A stretch of DNA of 32,091 nt, taken from contig JAFAFW010000016.1 of NCBI GenBank assembly GCA_023423275.1, positions 1-32,091 of the forward strand, given 5' to 3'. Below are positions 7,304-13,793 of the stretch, in pieces (the stretch's first letter is position 1; each line of letters starts with the position of its first letter). The notes beneath the pieces were generated by a model. That model was not told the origin of the DNA and did not search any database. It saw only the letters and a program-made list of their open reading frames with translations. Source of the DNA: Pseudomonadota bacterium. Its GTDB lineage: Bacteria; Pseudomonadota; Alphaproteobacteria; Rhizobiales; Hyphomicrobiaceae. Both the position numbers and the translations under genes were made by a program.

Positions 7304-8203
7304 CTAAGTTAGAATCCGGCCGTGATCGGCCAGCATCTGCTCTGGCCGAAGCGGAGCGTAGGCCAGAGCAGATGCTGGCGGCAAGATCGCTTCTGGCGCC
7401 GGAGGGCGATAGCCGAGCGAGGAGTGCGGTCTGACCGCATTGTAGTGGCGTCGCCAAGCTTCGATCAGCACCTGAGCCTCCCGGAGCGTCGTGAAGATCT
7501 CACCGTTGAGCAACTCGTCGCGGAGCTTCGAGTTGAGGCTCTCGCAATAGCCGTTTTCCCAGGGACTTCCTGGTTCGATATAGAGCGTCTTGACGCCTAG
7601 CCGCCCAAGCCAGTCACGCACAGCAACGGCTGCAAACTCGGGACCATTGTCAGAGCGAATGTGCTCCGGCGGTCCCTGAGCGACGAAGAGATCTGTCAGG
7701 CACTGGAGCACGTCGTCAGCTCTCAGCCGTCTGGCAACAACGATGGCCAGGCACCGTCGAGTGAACTCGTCGAGCACCACCAGCATGCGGAAGCTCCGAC
7801 CATCTTGCGTCCGATCTTGAACGAAGTCGTAGGACCAGACGGGTTCGGCCGCTCTGGCCTCAGGCGCACGCATGATCCGTCATTGAGCCACAAGCGGCCC
7901 CGTTTCGGTTGCTTCATCAGCACTTTCAGCCCTTCCCGGCGCCAGATGCGGTAGACCCGCTTGACGTTCACCTGCCAGCCCTCGGTAACGAGCATCTCGC
8001 GGATGCGGCGATAGCCGTACCGGCCATACTGGGTGGCGAGCTGCACGATCGCAGCCGTCAGGGCCGCTTCATCCTCAGCTGTCTTCAGCCGCCGCCGCTG
8101 CGTCGAACGCGGCTGACCTACGACAGCGCACGCTCGGCGCTCCGAGATGGGAAGGCGAGAGCGGACGTGTGCGACACACGCCCGCTTCCGGGAAGGGCTC
8201 AGT
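7304..8203 (-). pseudogene. IS3 orfB transposase (DDE), frameshifted at about 7841-7843
   Basis: OrfB enters by a -1 shift on an A-AAA run at the end of orfA, giving K-I-L-S-P-S-R-K-R-A-C-V, then S-E-R-R-A-C-A-V-V-G-Q-P-R-S-T-Q, the standard IS3 orfB start. The integrase core follows, with W-S-Y-D-F, S-D-N-G-P-E-F and N-G-Y-C-E-S-L supplying the D-D-E triad. Within the codons for R-P-N-P-V-W-S-Y, at the GGG run 7841-7843, the frame switches, as if one base had been lost. The transposase is therefore probably dead, unless this is a sequencing error. The 3' coding tail carries a 19-bp inverted repeat. Confidence 0.8.
7329..7379. repeat. Perfect 19-bp inverted repeat at the orfB 3' end
   Basis: GCCAGCATCTGCTCTGGCC (7329-7347) and its exact complement (7361-7379) flank a 13-nt loop. 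The repeat lies in the last codons of orfB close to the left IS end. Such a stem could block readthrough transcription or act as a subterminal transposase site. Confidence 0.85.
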
Positions 8204-8477
8204 ATTTTCCCTCAAGAGCTTCCTTCAGGATCAGCTTGTCGAGCGTCAGCTCGGAGACGGCCTTCTTCAGCCGTTCATTCTCGCGTTCGAGATCCTTGAG
8301 GCGCTTGGCCTGGTCGAGCTTCAGGCCGCCGTACTCCCGGCGCCACCGGTAGTAGGTCTGCTCGGCGATCCCCAGGCCACGGCAAATCGTTCCGATGGCC
8401 TCTCCTTGCCCAATGCGCACCTCCGCTTCTCGCAGAAGCCCGATGATCTGCTCCGTCGTGTACCGCTTCCGTGCCAT
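8199..8477 (-). CDS. IS3 orfA transposase helix-turn-helix subunit
   Basis: The protein has 92 residues beginning M-A-R-K-R-Y-T-T-E-Q-I-I-G-L-L-R-E-A-E. A helix-turn-helix (I-G-T-I-C-R-G-L-G-I-A-E-Q-T-Y-Y-R-W) is followed by a leucine-rich coiled coil (L-K-D-L-E-R-E-N-E-R-L-K-K-A-V-S-E-L), both hallmarks of IS3 OrfA. It ends L-E-G-K-Y-stop. The GGAAAATAC stretch just before the stop provides the -1 slippery site that would fuse it to OrfB. The reading frame is intact. Confidence 0.9.
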   Translation of the reverse strand: MARKRYTTEQIIGLLREAEVRIGQGEAIGTICRGLGIAEQTYYRWRREYGGLKLDQAKRLKDLERENERLKKAVSELTLDKLILKEALEGKY

Positions 8478-8526
8478 TCCCTTGTCTCCTCAATCGAGGT
8501 TGGAAATAGCCGGATTCGCTTACTCA

Positions 8527-8646
8527 GCATGGAGCCACTTCAGGGGAGCAGGCCATCAGGGGTACAAGTACGAAGGACAAGTTCGCGATTCAAAGACAGG
8601 TGCAGTGGCCGTCGTTTCCGCCGACTTCGCTGCGGTTGCGCCGTAA
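8527..8646 (+). pseudogene. 3' remnant of a gene cut off by the IS element
   Basis: From the IS edge an open frame runs 39 codons to TAA 8644-8646: A-W-S-H-F-R-G-A-G-H-Q-G-Y-K-Y-E-G-Q-V-R, then D-S-K-T-G-A-V-A-V-V-S-A-D-F. The stop overlaps the next gene's ATG by one base (TAATG), the spacing of a translationally coupled operon. I read it as the C-terminus of the original first gene of the PfkB-QueC-HhH operon. The family is not recognised, and the 5' part is not evident on the other side of the IS. Confidence 0.5.
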
Positions 8647-9989
8647 TGGTGGGCGCGCCGTCAGTGCCGCTGCTCATCGGCGAGATCAGTGTCGACGTCA
8701 CGGTGACCCCACGCGGACAGGAGCAGAAATTGCGGTTGGGCGGTATTGCTCATGCTGCTCGCGGTTTCTGGGCGTCCGACCAACCCTTTGCAGTTGCTGC
8801 CGTCCTACCATCCTACCTGGAAGCTAACGCACGGCAGTATATGACGGCATTGGGATGTCTCAAATTCCATGTCCTAGGCTGCGTCACCGGCGCTCCCAAT
8901 GTGACGCTTATCTTCGATCCCACCGAGGTCGACAATCAAGAATACGATACCTTGCTTCGCGATGAAAAATCGGTGACGTTCAATTCTGGGCTCGCCGCCA
9001 CCGATCTCGCAGGACACTCAGAAGTTCTTGTCTTCCCCGGCGGTTACGATCTGGTGCAAGCCTGCAGACTTTTGGCCCCGAACGCACGCTTACATATCGA
9101 CGCTGCATACGACATCGCCAGTGTCGCAACTTTGTCGGATCTCGGACGCCCCCTTTCTACCATCCTCCTCTCGACGTCTTCTGATCTATTCATCAAGATC
9201 GGCTCTACCGGCATAGACGAGCTTGTTGCGAATTTTGCGCCGCTCAATGCCGACGTGATTGTACTCAAAGAGAATCGCGGCGGCAGTCGGATGCATGTCT
9301 GCTTGACCAACGAGACGCATTCTCTACCTGCTCAACTGTCCGAGACTGTCAACTCTGTCGGCGTCGGTGATGTCTTTGCGGCATCATATATAGTGCATCT
9401 ACCCACTGGACCTCTACAAGCCGGCTGGCGCGCGACGTATGCCGCCGCGGCTTACGCGCAAACGACCGACCCGGATGTATTCGCTTCTGTCGTTCGTCGC
9501 GAAGCTCTCTTAACACTAGAAGAGATGACCGATCTTGGCGGCACGAGTCTGCCCTGGGAAGCACGGCAAGGTGCAAAAATCTACCTTGCCGCCCCAGATT
9601 TTGCTCGCGCCGATCGCCGTGCAATCGAGCGGGCCATCTCGTCACTGAAGTATCATAACTTCAAGGTCCGCCGGCCCGTCCAGGAGAACGGCGAGTTGCC
9701 GACGAACTCCGACCCTCTCACGCTCGACAAGACGTACCGCATGGACGTCGAGCTGCTCGACCAGTGCAAACTCCTGTTTGCGGTGCCGACCAGCAAAGAT
9801 CCTGGCACGCTGGTTGAAATCGGCCTTGCGATTGCCAAAGGAATTCCTGTTGTCGTCTACGATCCGGATCGCGAGTGTGCCAACACGATGGTTATCGCTG
9901 GAAGCAGCTGCTACTCGGCCGACCTGGATCTTTGCCTAAATGCAGTATTTCGTCTTCTCGGAACCGAAAGACTTGCGCGTCATGGCTGA
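8646..9989 (+). CDS. PfkB-type kinase fused to nucleoside 2-deoxyribosyltransferase
   Basis: The 447-residue protein starts at ATG 8646, coupled to an upstream stop (TAATG). Residues about 1-290 have the ribokinase fold: L-L-I-G-E-I-S-V-D-V-T-V at the start, R-L-G-G-I-A-H-A-A-R-G (substrate-binding G-G), V-L-K-E-N-R-G-G-S, and S-V-G-V-G-D-V-F-A-A-S, the G-x-G-D anion hole with catalytic D242. Residues about 311-430 form a nucleoside deoxyribosyltransferase domain: K-I-Y-L-A-A-P-D-F, L-L-D-Q-C-K-L-L-F-A-V and G-T-L-V-E-I-G-L-A, with the family's catalytic glutamate at 391. Together they suggest phosphorylation and glycosidic-bond chemistry on a nucleoside or deazapurine nucleoside. The substrate is unknown. 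The 3' end overlaps the QueC-like gene by 8 nt. An apparent in-frame extension back to 8169 runs through IS sequence and is not real. Confidence 0.82.
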   Translation: MVGAPSVPLLIGEISVDVTVTPRGQEQKLRLGGIAHAARGFWASDQPFAVAAVLPSYLEANARQYMTALGCLKFHVLGCVTGAPNVTLIFDPTEVDNQEYDTLLRDEKSVTFNSGLAATDLAGHSEVLVFPGGYDLVQACRLLAPNARLHIDAAYDIASVATLSDLGRPLSTILLSTSSDLFIKIGSTGIDELVANFAPLNADVIVLKENRGGSRMHVCLTNETHSLPAQLSETVNSVGVGDVFAASYIVHLPTGPLQAGWRATYAAAAYAQTTDPDVFASVVRREALLTLEEMTDLGGTSLPWEARQGAKIYLAAPDFARADRRAIERAISSLKYHNFKVRRPVQENGELPTNSDPLTLDKTYRMDVELLDQCKLLFAVPTSKDPGTLVEIGLAIAKGIPVVVYDPDRECANTMVIAGSSCYSADLDLCLNAVFRLLGTERLARHG

Positions 9990-10605
9990 TGTCTTGCTGT
10001 TAAGCTCCGGAGGTCTCGATTCGACAACGGTCGCTTTTTGGCTGCGCGACAAGGGGATCTCCTATCTCCCACTCTTCTTCGACTATGGCCAACACTGCGT
10101 TGACACCGAATGGATGACGCTGCACAGCGTTCTTCCCAGTGACGCAACGCCACCACAGCGTGTCGATATATCGGGCATTTTCCGCGGGTCCACATCACGG
10201 CTTATTGCTGAGCCGGATCTCTGGACAGAAAGGGTAAGCGAAGATGAGCTGTATATTCCCTACCGCACTTTGCTGTTTTTCTCTGCTGGTGCTGCCTTCG
10301 CCCAGACCCGCGGCATAACAGACGTGTACAGCGGTTTCATCAATAGCAATCACGCCAAAGAATTGGATTGTACAGCGTCGTTCTTGAACGGGCTTGATGC
10401 ACTTTCCGAAAACGTTGGCCCAGTTCGCTTCCAAATCCCATTCCGCGACAAAAGCAAAACATACGTCGCCGAACTTGCTAAGCGGCTCGGCGTTCCGATA
10501 GGCAAGACTTACTCGTGTCAAGTCTACAGCGATGTTCCCTGCGGCGCATGCCCGAATTGTGTCGAGCGTCTAAATGCACTTCGTGAAGCTGGACTTGCAG
10601 CATGA
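9982..10605 (+). CDS. QueC-like 7-cyano-7-deazaguanine synthase homologue
   Basis: The 207-residue protein starts at ATG 9982, inside the end of the preceding gene; ATG 9940 is an alternative. The PP-loop L-L-L-S-S-G-G-L-D-S-T-T at 5-16 binds ATP. F-F-D-Y-G-Q, then Y-I-P-Y-R-T-L-L-F-F-S-A-G, and G-F-I-N-S-N follow the QueC pattern. C179, C187, C190 and C193 form the C-x7-C-x2-C-x2-C zinc site. QueC converts 7-carboxy-7-deazaguanine to preQ0 through an adenylated amide intermediate. No queD, queE or folE is nearby, so a housekeeping queuosine role is unlikely. In type IV CBASS a QueC homologue (Cap9) instead conjugates a deazaguanine to a partner protein. A comparable repurposed role is my inference. 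Confidence 0.88.
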   Translation: MADVLLLSSGGLDSTTVAFWLRDKGISYLPLFFDYGQHCVDTEWMTLHSVLPSDATPPQRVDISGIFRGSTSRLIAEPDLWTERVSEDELYIPYRTLLFFSAGAAFAQTRGITDVYSGFINSNHAKELDCTASFLNGLDALSENVGPVRFQIPFRDKSKTYVAELAKRLGVPIGKTYSCQVYSDVPCGACPNCVERLNALREAGLAA

Positions 10606-11270
10606 CGACTTCCCACACCAACTTCGTGGTGCTCGACATCCTGTCATTGGGACGCCGCGTGGCGGATTATGCCGAGAGTATTGGCTTTTCTGGAGAGACC
10701 AAGTGGCAACCAAAATTTAATCCTCATCTTGGGGCGGTGCTCGCCGATGCGATTCTGCAAGCTGGCGTGAACTACAGAACTGTCGTCAAGCCGCGCGTCG
10801 AGCGGATCGTTCGACTGTTTCCCGAGAGTGCTAATCTTTCCGGAACGATGAAGATCGTCGAAGCGAAAGCGGTCGGTGACTTTCTGCTTTGGACGCATTC
10901 GGAGAAAGTAGAGCGGTTCACACGCCTCCATGACTTGCTCCAAGCTTATCGAGTCGAAGATACTTGTATGCTCCGGCGTTGGCTATTGCACAGGTCGCGG
11001 CGATCCGAATTACTGCAAGTGAAAGGGATTGGCCCCAAGACGGTCGACTACCTGAGCTGTTTGGTTGGCATCGATAGTGTGGCCGTTGACCGACATGTTC
11101 GCGATTTTGCCAAGCAAGCTGGCGTCGATGTTCGCGACTACGAGCAATTGAGAACGGCCTTCTGCTGCGCCGCCGATCTGCTCGGAACACCGCGTCGGGA
11201 TTTCGACGCTTGGGTGTGGGCTAACCGCGCGCAGCCCGCAGTTCAGTCGCAGCAGTACGAACTTTTCTGA
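10602..11270 (+). CDS. HhH-GPD DNA glycosylase-like protein (EndoIII/OGG superfamily)
   Basis: The protein has 222 residues and overlaps the QueC-like gene by 4 nt (ATGA). The helix-hairpin-helix L-Q-V-K-G-I-G-P-K-T-V-D-Y-L lies at 138-151. K146 aligns with the lyase lysine of EndoIII/OGG1, and D163 in V-A-V-D-R-H-V aligns with the catalytic aspartate, so base excision chemistry looks possible. The C-terminal iron-sulfur cysteines of EndoIII are absent. Such OGG-like genes accompany QueC-like genes in type IV CBASS, where their role is unclear. Here it could remove or sense a modified base or deazapurine nucleoside. The N-terminal 90 residues are helical with no family I can name. Confidence 0.82.
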   Translation: MTTSHTNFVVLDILSLGRRVADYAESIGFSGETKWQPKFNPHLGAVLADAILQAGVNYRTVVKPRVERIVRLFPESANLSGTMKIVEAKAVGDFLLWTHSEKVERFTRLHDLLQAYRVEDTCMLRRWLLHRSRRSELLQVKGIGPKTVDYLSCLVGIDSVAVDRHVRDFAKQAGVDVRDYEQLRTAFCCAADLLGTPRRDFDAWVWANRAQPAVQSQQYELF

Positions 11271-11512
11271 TGCATCGGATTGGGTTGCCATTGCCCGGGC
11301 GCTCGACTGTAAAGTCTGGGAATACTGTATTTGCCGGTGTCTGGATGCCATTTGGGGAGGCGCGCACATCCTATCTGGCAATGTCCGCTGATCAAGGCTT
11401 AACGGCTGCACTGCCGGCTGATCTTCAGGTGCATCACGTCTCGTTGCCGACGGCCGCTTTCTCTGCAACGGAACCACAACAGCAAATGGTTGGAATCTTC
11501 TCGGTCTGTTGA
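11270..11512 (+). CDS. Possible 80-residue protein coupled to the HhH gene
   Basis: ATG 11270 overlaps the HhH gene's stop by one base (TGATG), matching the tight coupling of the operon. The product has no recognised motif, signal peptide or membrane segment, and might be a truncated last gene, because the sequence beyond 11513 becomes AT-rich and repeat-laden. It could equally be a chance frame. Confidence 0.35.
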   Translation: MHRIGLPLPGRSTVKSGNTVFAGVWMPFGEARTSYLAMSADQGLTAALPADLQVHHVSLPTAAFSATEPQQQMVGIFSVC

Positions 11513-11799
11513 GGGTGCTCAATACCCCTAGACGCGATCGAGGCCACGCGCGCAATCGATTGCGTTCTCTTTTTTTACTCTGGGATACTTCCTCTTATGT
11601 ACTCCGAGATACTTCGTGAAGTACCGTCAAATATACCGTCAACACTCTCCACTTCCCTACGATCTGGCAACACGCAGCCTTCGAACAAAGGTCCGAAAAT
11701 CAGTATTTTAGAAGAGACCCGGCCGCCAATTGATGATGTAGACGCAATGATCAACGAGAATTCATAACACATTGTTTTTATTGGTAAATTTTTTAACCC
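11513..11799. other. AT-rich island end with direct repeats beside the inner attachment site
   Basis: No gene is visible. Two 16-bp copies with two mismatches, TACTCTGGGATACTTC (11576-11591) and TACTCCGAGATACTTC (11600-11615), are followed by TACTTC-GT-GAAGTA (11610-11623). Two TACCGTCAA units follow at 11622-11630 and 11634-11642. The AT-rich word ATTGGTAAATTTTTT (11780-11794) mirrors one at 328-342. Clustered iterated words next to an attachment core are typical of recombinase arm sites, but the reading is positional only. Confidence 0.45.
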
Positions 11800-11817
11800 T
11801 CATTCCCACTCGATGGT
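11800..11817. repeat. Inner attachment-site copy, forming the guaA 3' end
   Basis: These bases encode the last five residues and TGA stop of GuaA on the minus strand and match 212-229 at 16 of 18 positions. The conserved guaA terminus is a well-known integration target because insertion can restore the full coding sequence, as here. Confidence 0.75.
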
Positions 11818-13362
11818 GCCGGGGGGTTTGCTGGTGACGTCGTAGACGACGCGGTTGATGCCTTTGACCTCGTTGATGATACGGGTCGCGGCGCGGCCAA
11901 GGAAGGCCATGTCGAAGGGATAGAAGTCCGCCGTCATGCCATCGACGGAGGTTACGGCGCGAAGCGCGCAGACAAAGTCGTAGGTGCGATGATCGCCCAT
12001 CACGCCGACCGTCTGCACCGGCAGCAATACGGCGAAGGCTTGCCAGATCGTGTCGTAGAGGCCGGCCTTGCGGATTTCATCGAGGTAGATGGCGTCGGCT
12101 TTGCGCAGGATGTCGAGCTTTTCGCGCGTCACACCGCCCGGACAGCGGATGGCGAGCCCGGGTCCAGGGAAGGGATGCCGGCCGACGAAGCTTTCCGGCA
12201 GGCCAAGTTCGCGGCCGAGGGCGCGCACCTCGTCCTTGAAGAGCTCACGTAGCGGCTCGACGAGCTTCATCTTCATCCGCTCGGGCAGGCCACCCACGTT
12301 GTGATGGCTCTTGATCGTCACGGACGGACCGCCGGAGAACGACACGCTCTCGATCACGTCCGGATACAGCGTGCCCTGTGCCAGGAAGGTCGGGGCGCCA
12401 CGGCCGTCCTCGGCGATCTTGTGTGCCTCGGCGTCGAACACCTCGATGAACAAGCGGCCGATGATCTTGCGCTTGGTTTCAGGGTCAGACACGCCTTCCA
12501 GCTCACCAAGGAACCGTTCGGAGGCGTCCACGTGCACGAGCGGGATATTATAATGATCGCGGAACATGCCGACGACTTGTTCGGCCTCGCTTTGACGCAT
12601 CAGGCCATGGTCGACGAACACGCAGACGAGCTGATCGCCGATCGCCTCATGGATCAGGACGGCCGCGACGGACGAGTCCACCCCGCCGGACAATCCGCAG
12701 AGCACACGCTCCTTGCCAACCTGGGCTCGGATCTTGGCGATCATTTCCTGGCGATAGGCCGCCATCGTCCAATCGGACTTCAAGCCGACAATGCGATGGA
12801 CGAAGTTGGCGAGCAGCTTCCCACCATCCGGCGTATGCACAACTTCCGGATGGAACATGGTGGTGTAGTAGCGCCGCTTCTCGTCGACGGCGATCGCGAA
12901 TGGGGCATTCTCCGACGTGCCGACGATCTCGAAGCCTGCCGGAAGCTCGGTCACGCGGTCGCCGTGGCTCATCCAGACCGGATAGCGCTTGCCTACCTTC
13001 CAGACGCCGTCGAACAGCGGGCTCGGCGCCTTGATCTCGACATCAGCCCGGCCGAACTCAGCGGCGTGTCCGCCTTCGACCTTGCCTCCAAGCTGCAAGG
13101 CGAGGGTTTGCTGTCCGTAGCAGATTGCCAGGATCGGTACGCCGGATTTGAAGACCTCGTCGGGAGCACGGGGGCTGCCCGGATCGGTCACGGATGCGGG
13201 GCCGCCCGAGAAGATGACACCCTTGGGGTTCAGTTTGGCGAAGGCTGCCGCGCCGTTCTGAAACGGGTGAATCTCGCAATACACGCCGGTTTCGCGCACC
13301 CGGCGGGCGATCAACTGTGTGACCTGGGATCCGAAATCCAGGATAAGGATGGTGTCAGTCAT
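11800..13362 (-). CDS. guaA: GMP synthase (glutamine-hydrolysing)
   Basis: The 520-residue protein is full length for the family. It makes GMP from XMP, ATP and glutamine in the cytosol. The class I glutamine amidotransferase domain (about 1-200) has I-L-D-F-G-S-Q near the start, S-G-G-P-A-S-V, nucleophile C81 in A-I-C-Y-G-Q-Q, and F-H-P-E-V for the triad. The ATP pyrophosphatase loop is G-L-S-G-G-V-D-S-S-V at about 223-232, followed by the dimerisation domain ending K-P-P-G-T-I-E-W-E. The last codons lie in the island's attachment repeat, so the C-terminus was rebuilt at integration without loss. It is divergent from the SEC-C gene across about 120 bp, which must hold both promoters; I see no purine riboswitch there. 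Confidence 0.98.
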   Translation of the reverse strand: MTDTILILDFGSQVTQLIARRVRETGVYCEIHPFQNGAAAFAKLNPKGVIFSGGPASVTDPGSPRAPDEVFKSGVPILAICYGQQTLALQLGGKVEGGHAAEFGRADVEIKAPSPLFDGVWKVGKRYPVWMSHGDRVTELPAGFEIVGTSENAPFAIAVDEKRRYYTTMFHPEVVHTPDGGKLLANFVHRIVGLKSDWTMAAYRQEMIAKIRAQVGKERVLCGLSGGVDSSVAAVLIHEAIGDQLVCVFVDHGLMRQSEAEQVVGMFRDHYNIPLVHVDASERFLGELEGVSDPETKRKIIGRLFIEVFDAEAHKIAEDGRGAPTFLAQGTLYPDVIESVSFSGGPSVTIKSHHNVGGLPERMKMKLVEPLRELFKDEVRALGRELGLPESFVGRHPFPGPGLAIRCPGGVTREKLDILRKADAIYLDEIRKAGLYDTIWQAFAVLLPVQTVGVMGDHRTYDFVCALRAVTSVDGMTADFYPFDMAFLGRAATRIINEVKGINRVVYDVTSKPPGTIEWE

Positions 13363-13484
13363 GACGAGCGGTTACGACAAAGCTTTCGCGACTGCAACAT
13401 CTCACAGGGTGCGACTAACAATGTGCATCGGTGTTTCTCATGTTGGCATATAATAGCGGCTCATCCGCCTGAGGTTCGATCGAC

Positions 13485-13700
13485 ATGAGCACCGATACTA
13501 CCAAACCCGCCCACGACCATAGTCACGATCATGCCCATGACGATGGCTGCGGCTGCGGTCACGACCATCACCACGACCACGGCCATCACCACCACCGGAG
13601 CGTCGCCCCTTACGTGCGCACCAGCCCCAAGGTCGGCCGCAACGATCCATGCCCCTGCGGTTCGGGCAAGAAGCACAAGAAGTGCTGTCTGGCCGCGTAG
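13485..13700 (+). CDS. His-rich SEC-C motif mini-protein
   Basis: The protein has 71 residues. Residues 9-37 are dominated by His, Asp and a C-G-C-G core, a likely metal-binding tract. The C-terminus, V-G-R-N-D-P-C-P-C-G-S-G-K-K-H-K-K-C-C, is a textbook SEC-C zinc motif like that ending SecA. SEC-C modules bind zinc and often ribosomal or SecB-type partners. The gene stands alone, divergent from guaA. A role in metal handling or as a free zinc adaptor is inferred. Confidence 0.85.
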   Translation: MSTDTTKPAHDHSHDHAHDDGCGCGHDHHHDHGHHHHRSVAPYVRTSPKVGRNDPCPCGSGKKHKKCCLAA

Positions 13701-13793
13701 TCATGCACATTGGTATCAACCGGCGGTAACCATATTGCCGCATTTTCGCGGGACGATGGGCTTCCGTCGTCTTGAGCCGGCTGCCCGCGACAC

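Larger units (their letters stand above)
7305..8526 (-). mobile_element. IS3-family insertion sequence
   Basis: The element reads on the minus strand and carries orfA (8199-8477) and orfB (8203 down to 7304). Imperfect inverted ends share GAATCCGGC at 7312-7320 and its complement at 8509-8517, extending outward as TAAGTTA and TGAGTAAGC. This places the ends near 7305 and 8526. The length of about 1.2 kb is normal for IS3. I cannot find a convincing short target duplication, so the exact ends are uncertain by a few bases. Insertion separated the RepB-like gene from the nucleobase operon and truncated the gene upstream of that operon. Confidence 0.85.

Noticed and set aside
7142..7312. Possible 5' remnant of the IS-disrupted gene
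   Set aside because: An open frame (L-S-R-I-Q-Q-E-S-I-A-A-K-E-G-D-E-A-L-Y-Q) stops at the IS edge, but it has only a TTG start, no Shine-Dalgarno and no recognised family, and nothing ties it to the 3' remnant.
8169..8645. Longer N-terminus for the PfkB fusion
   Set aside because: The extra 159 codons run antisense through IS3 orfA and across the IS edge; the ribokinase fold starts right after ATG 8646.
12301..13488. A 395-codon open frame opposite guaA
   Set aside because: It is the antisense shadow of the intact guaA gene in high-GC DNA, with no family resemblance and no start signal.
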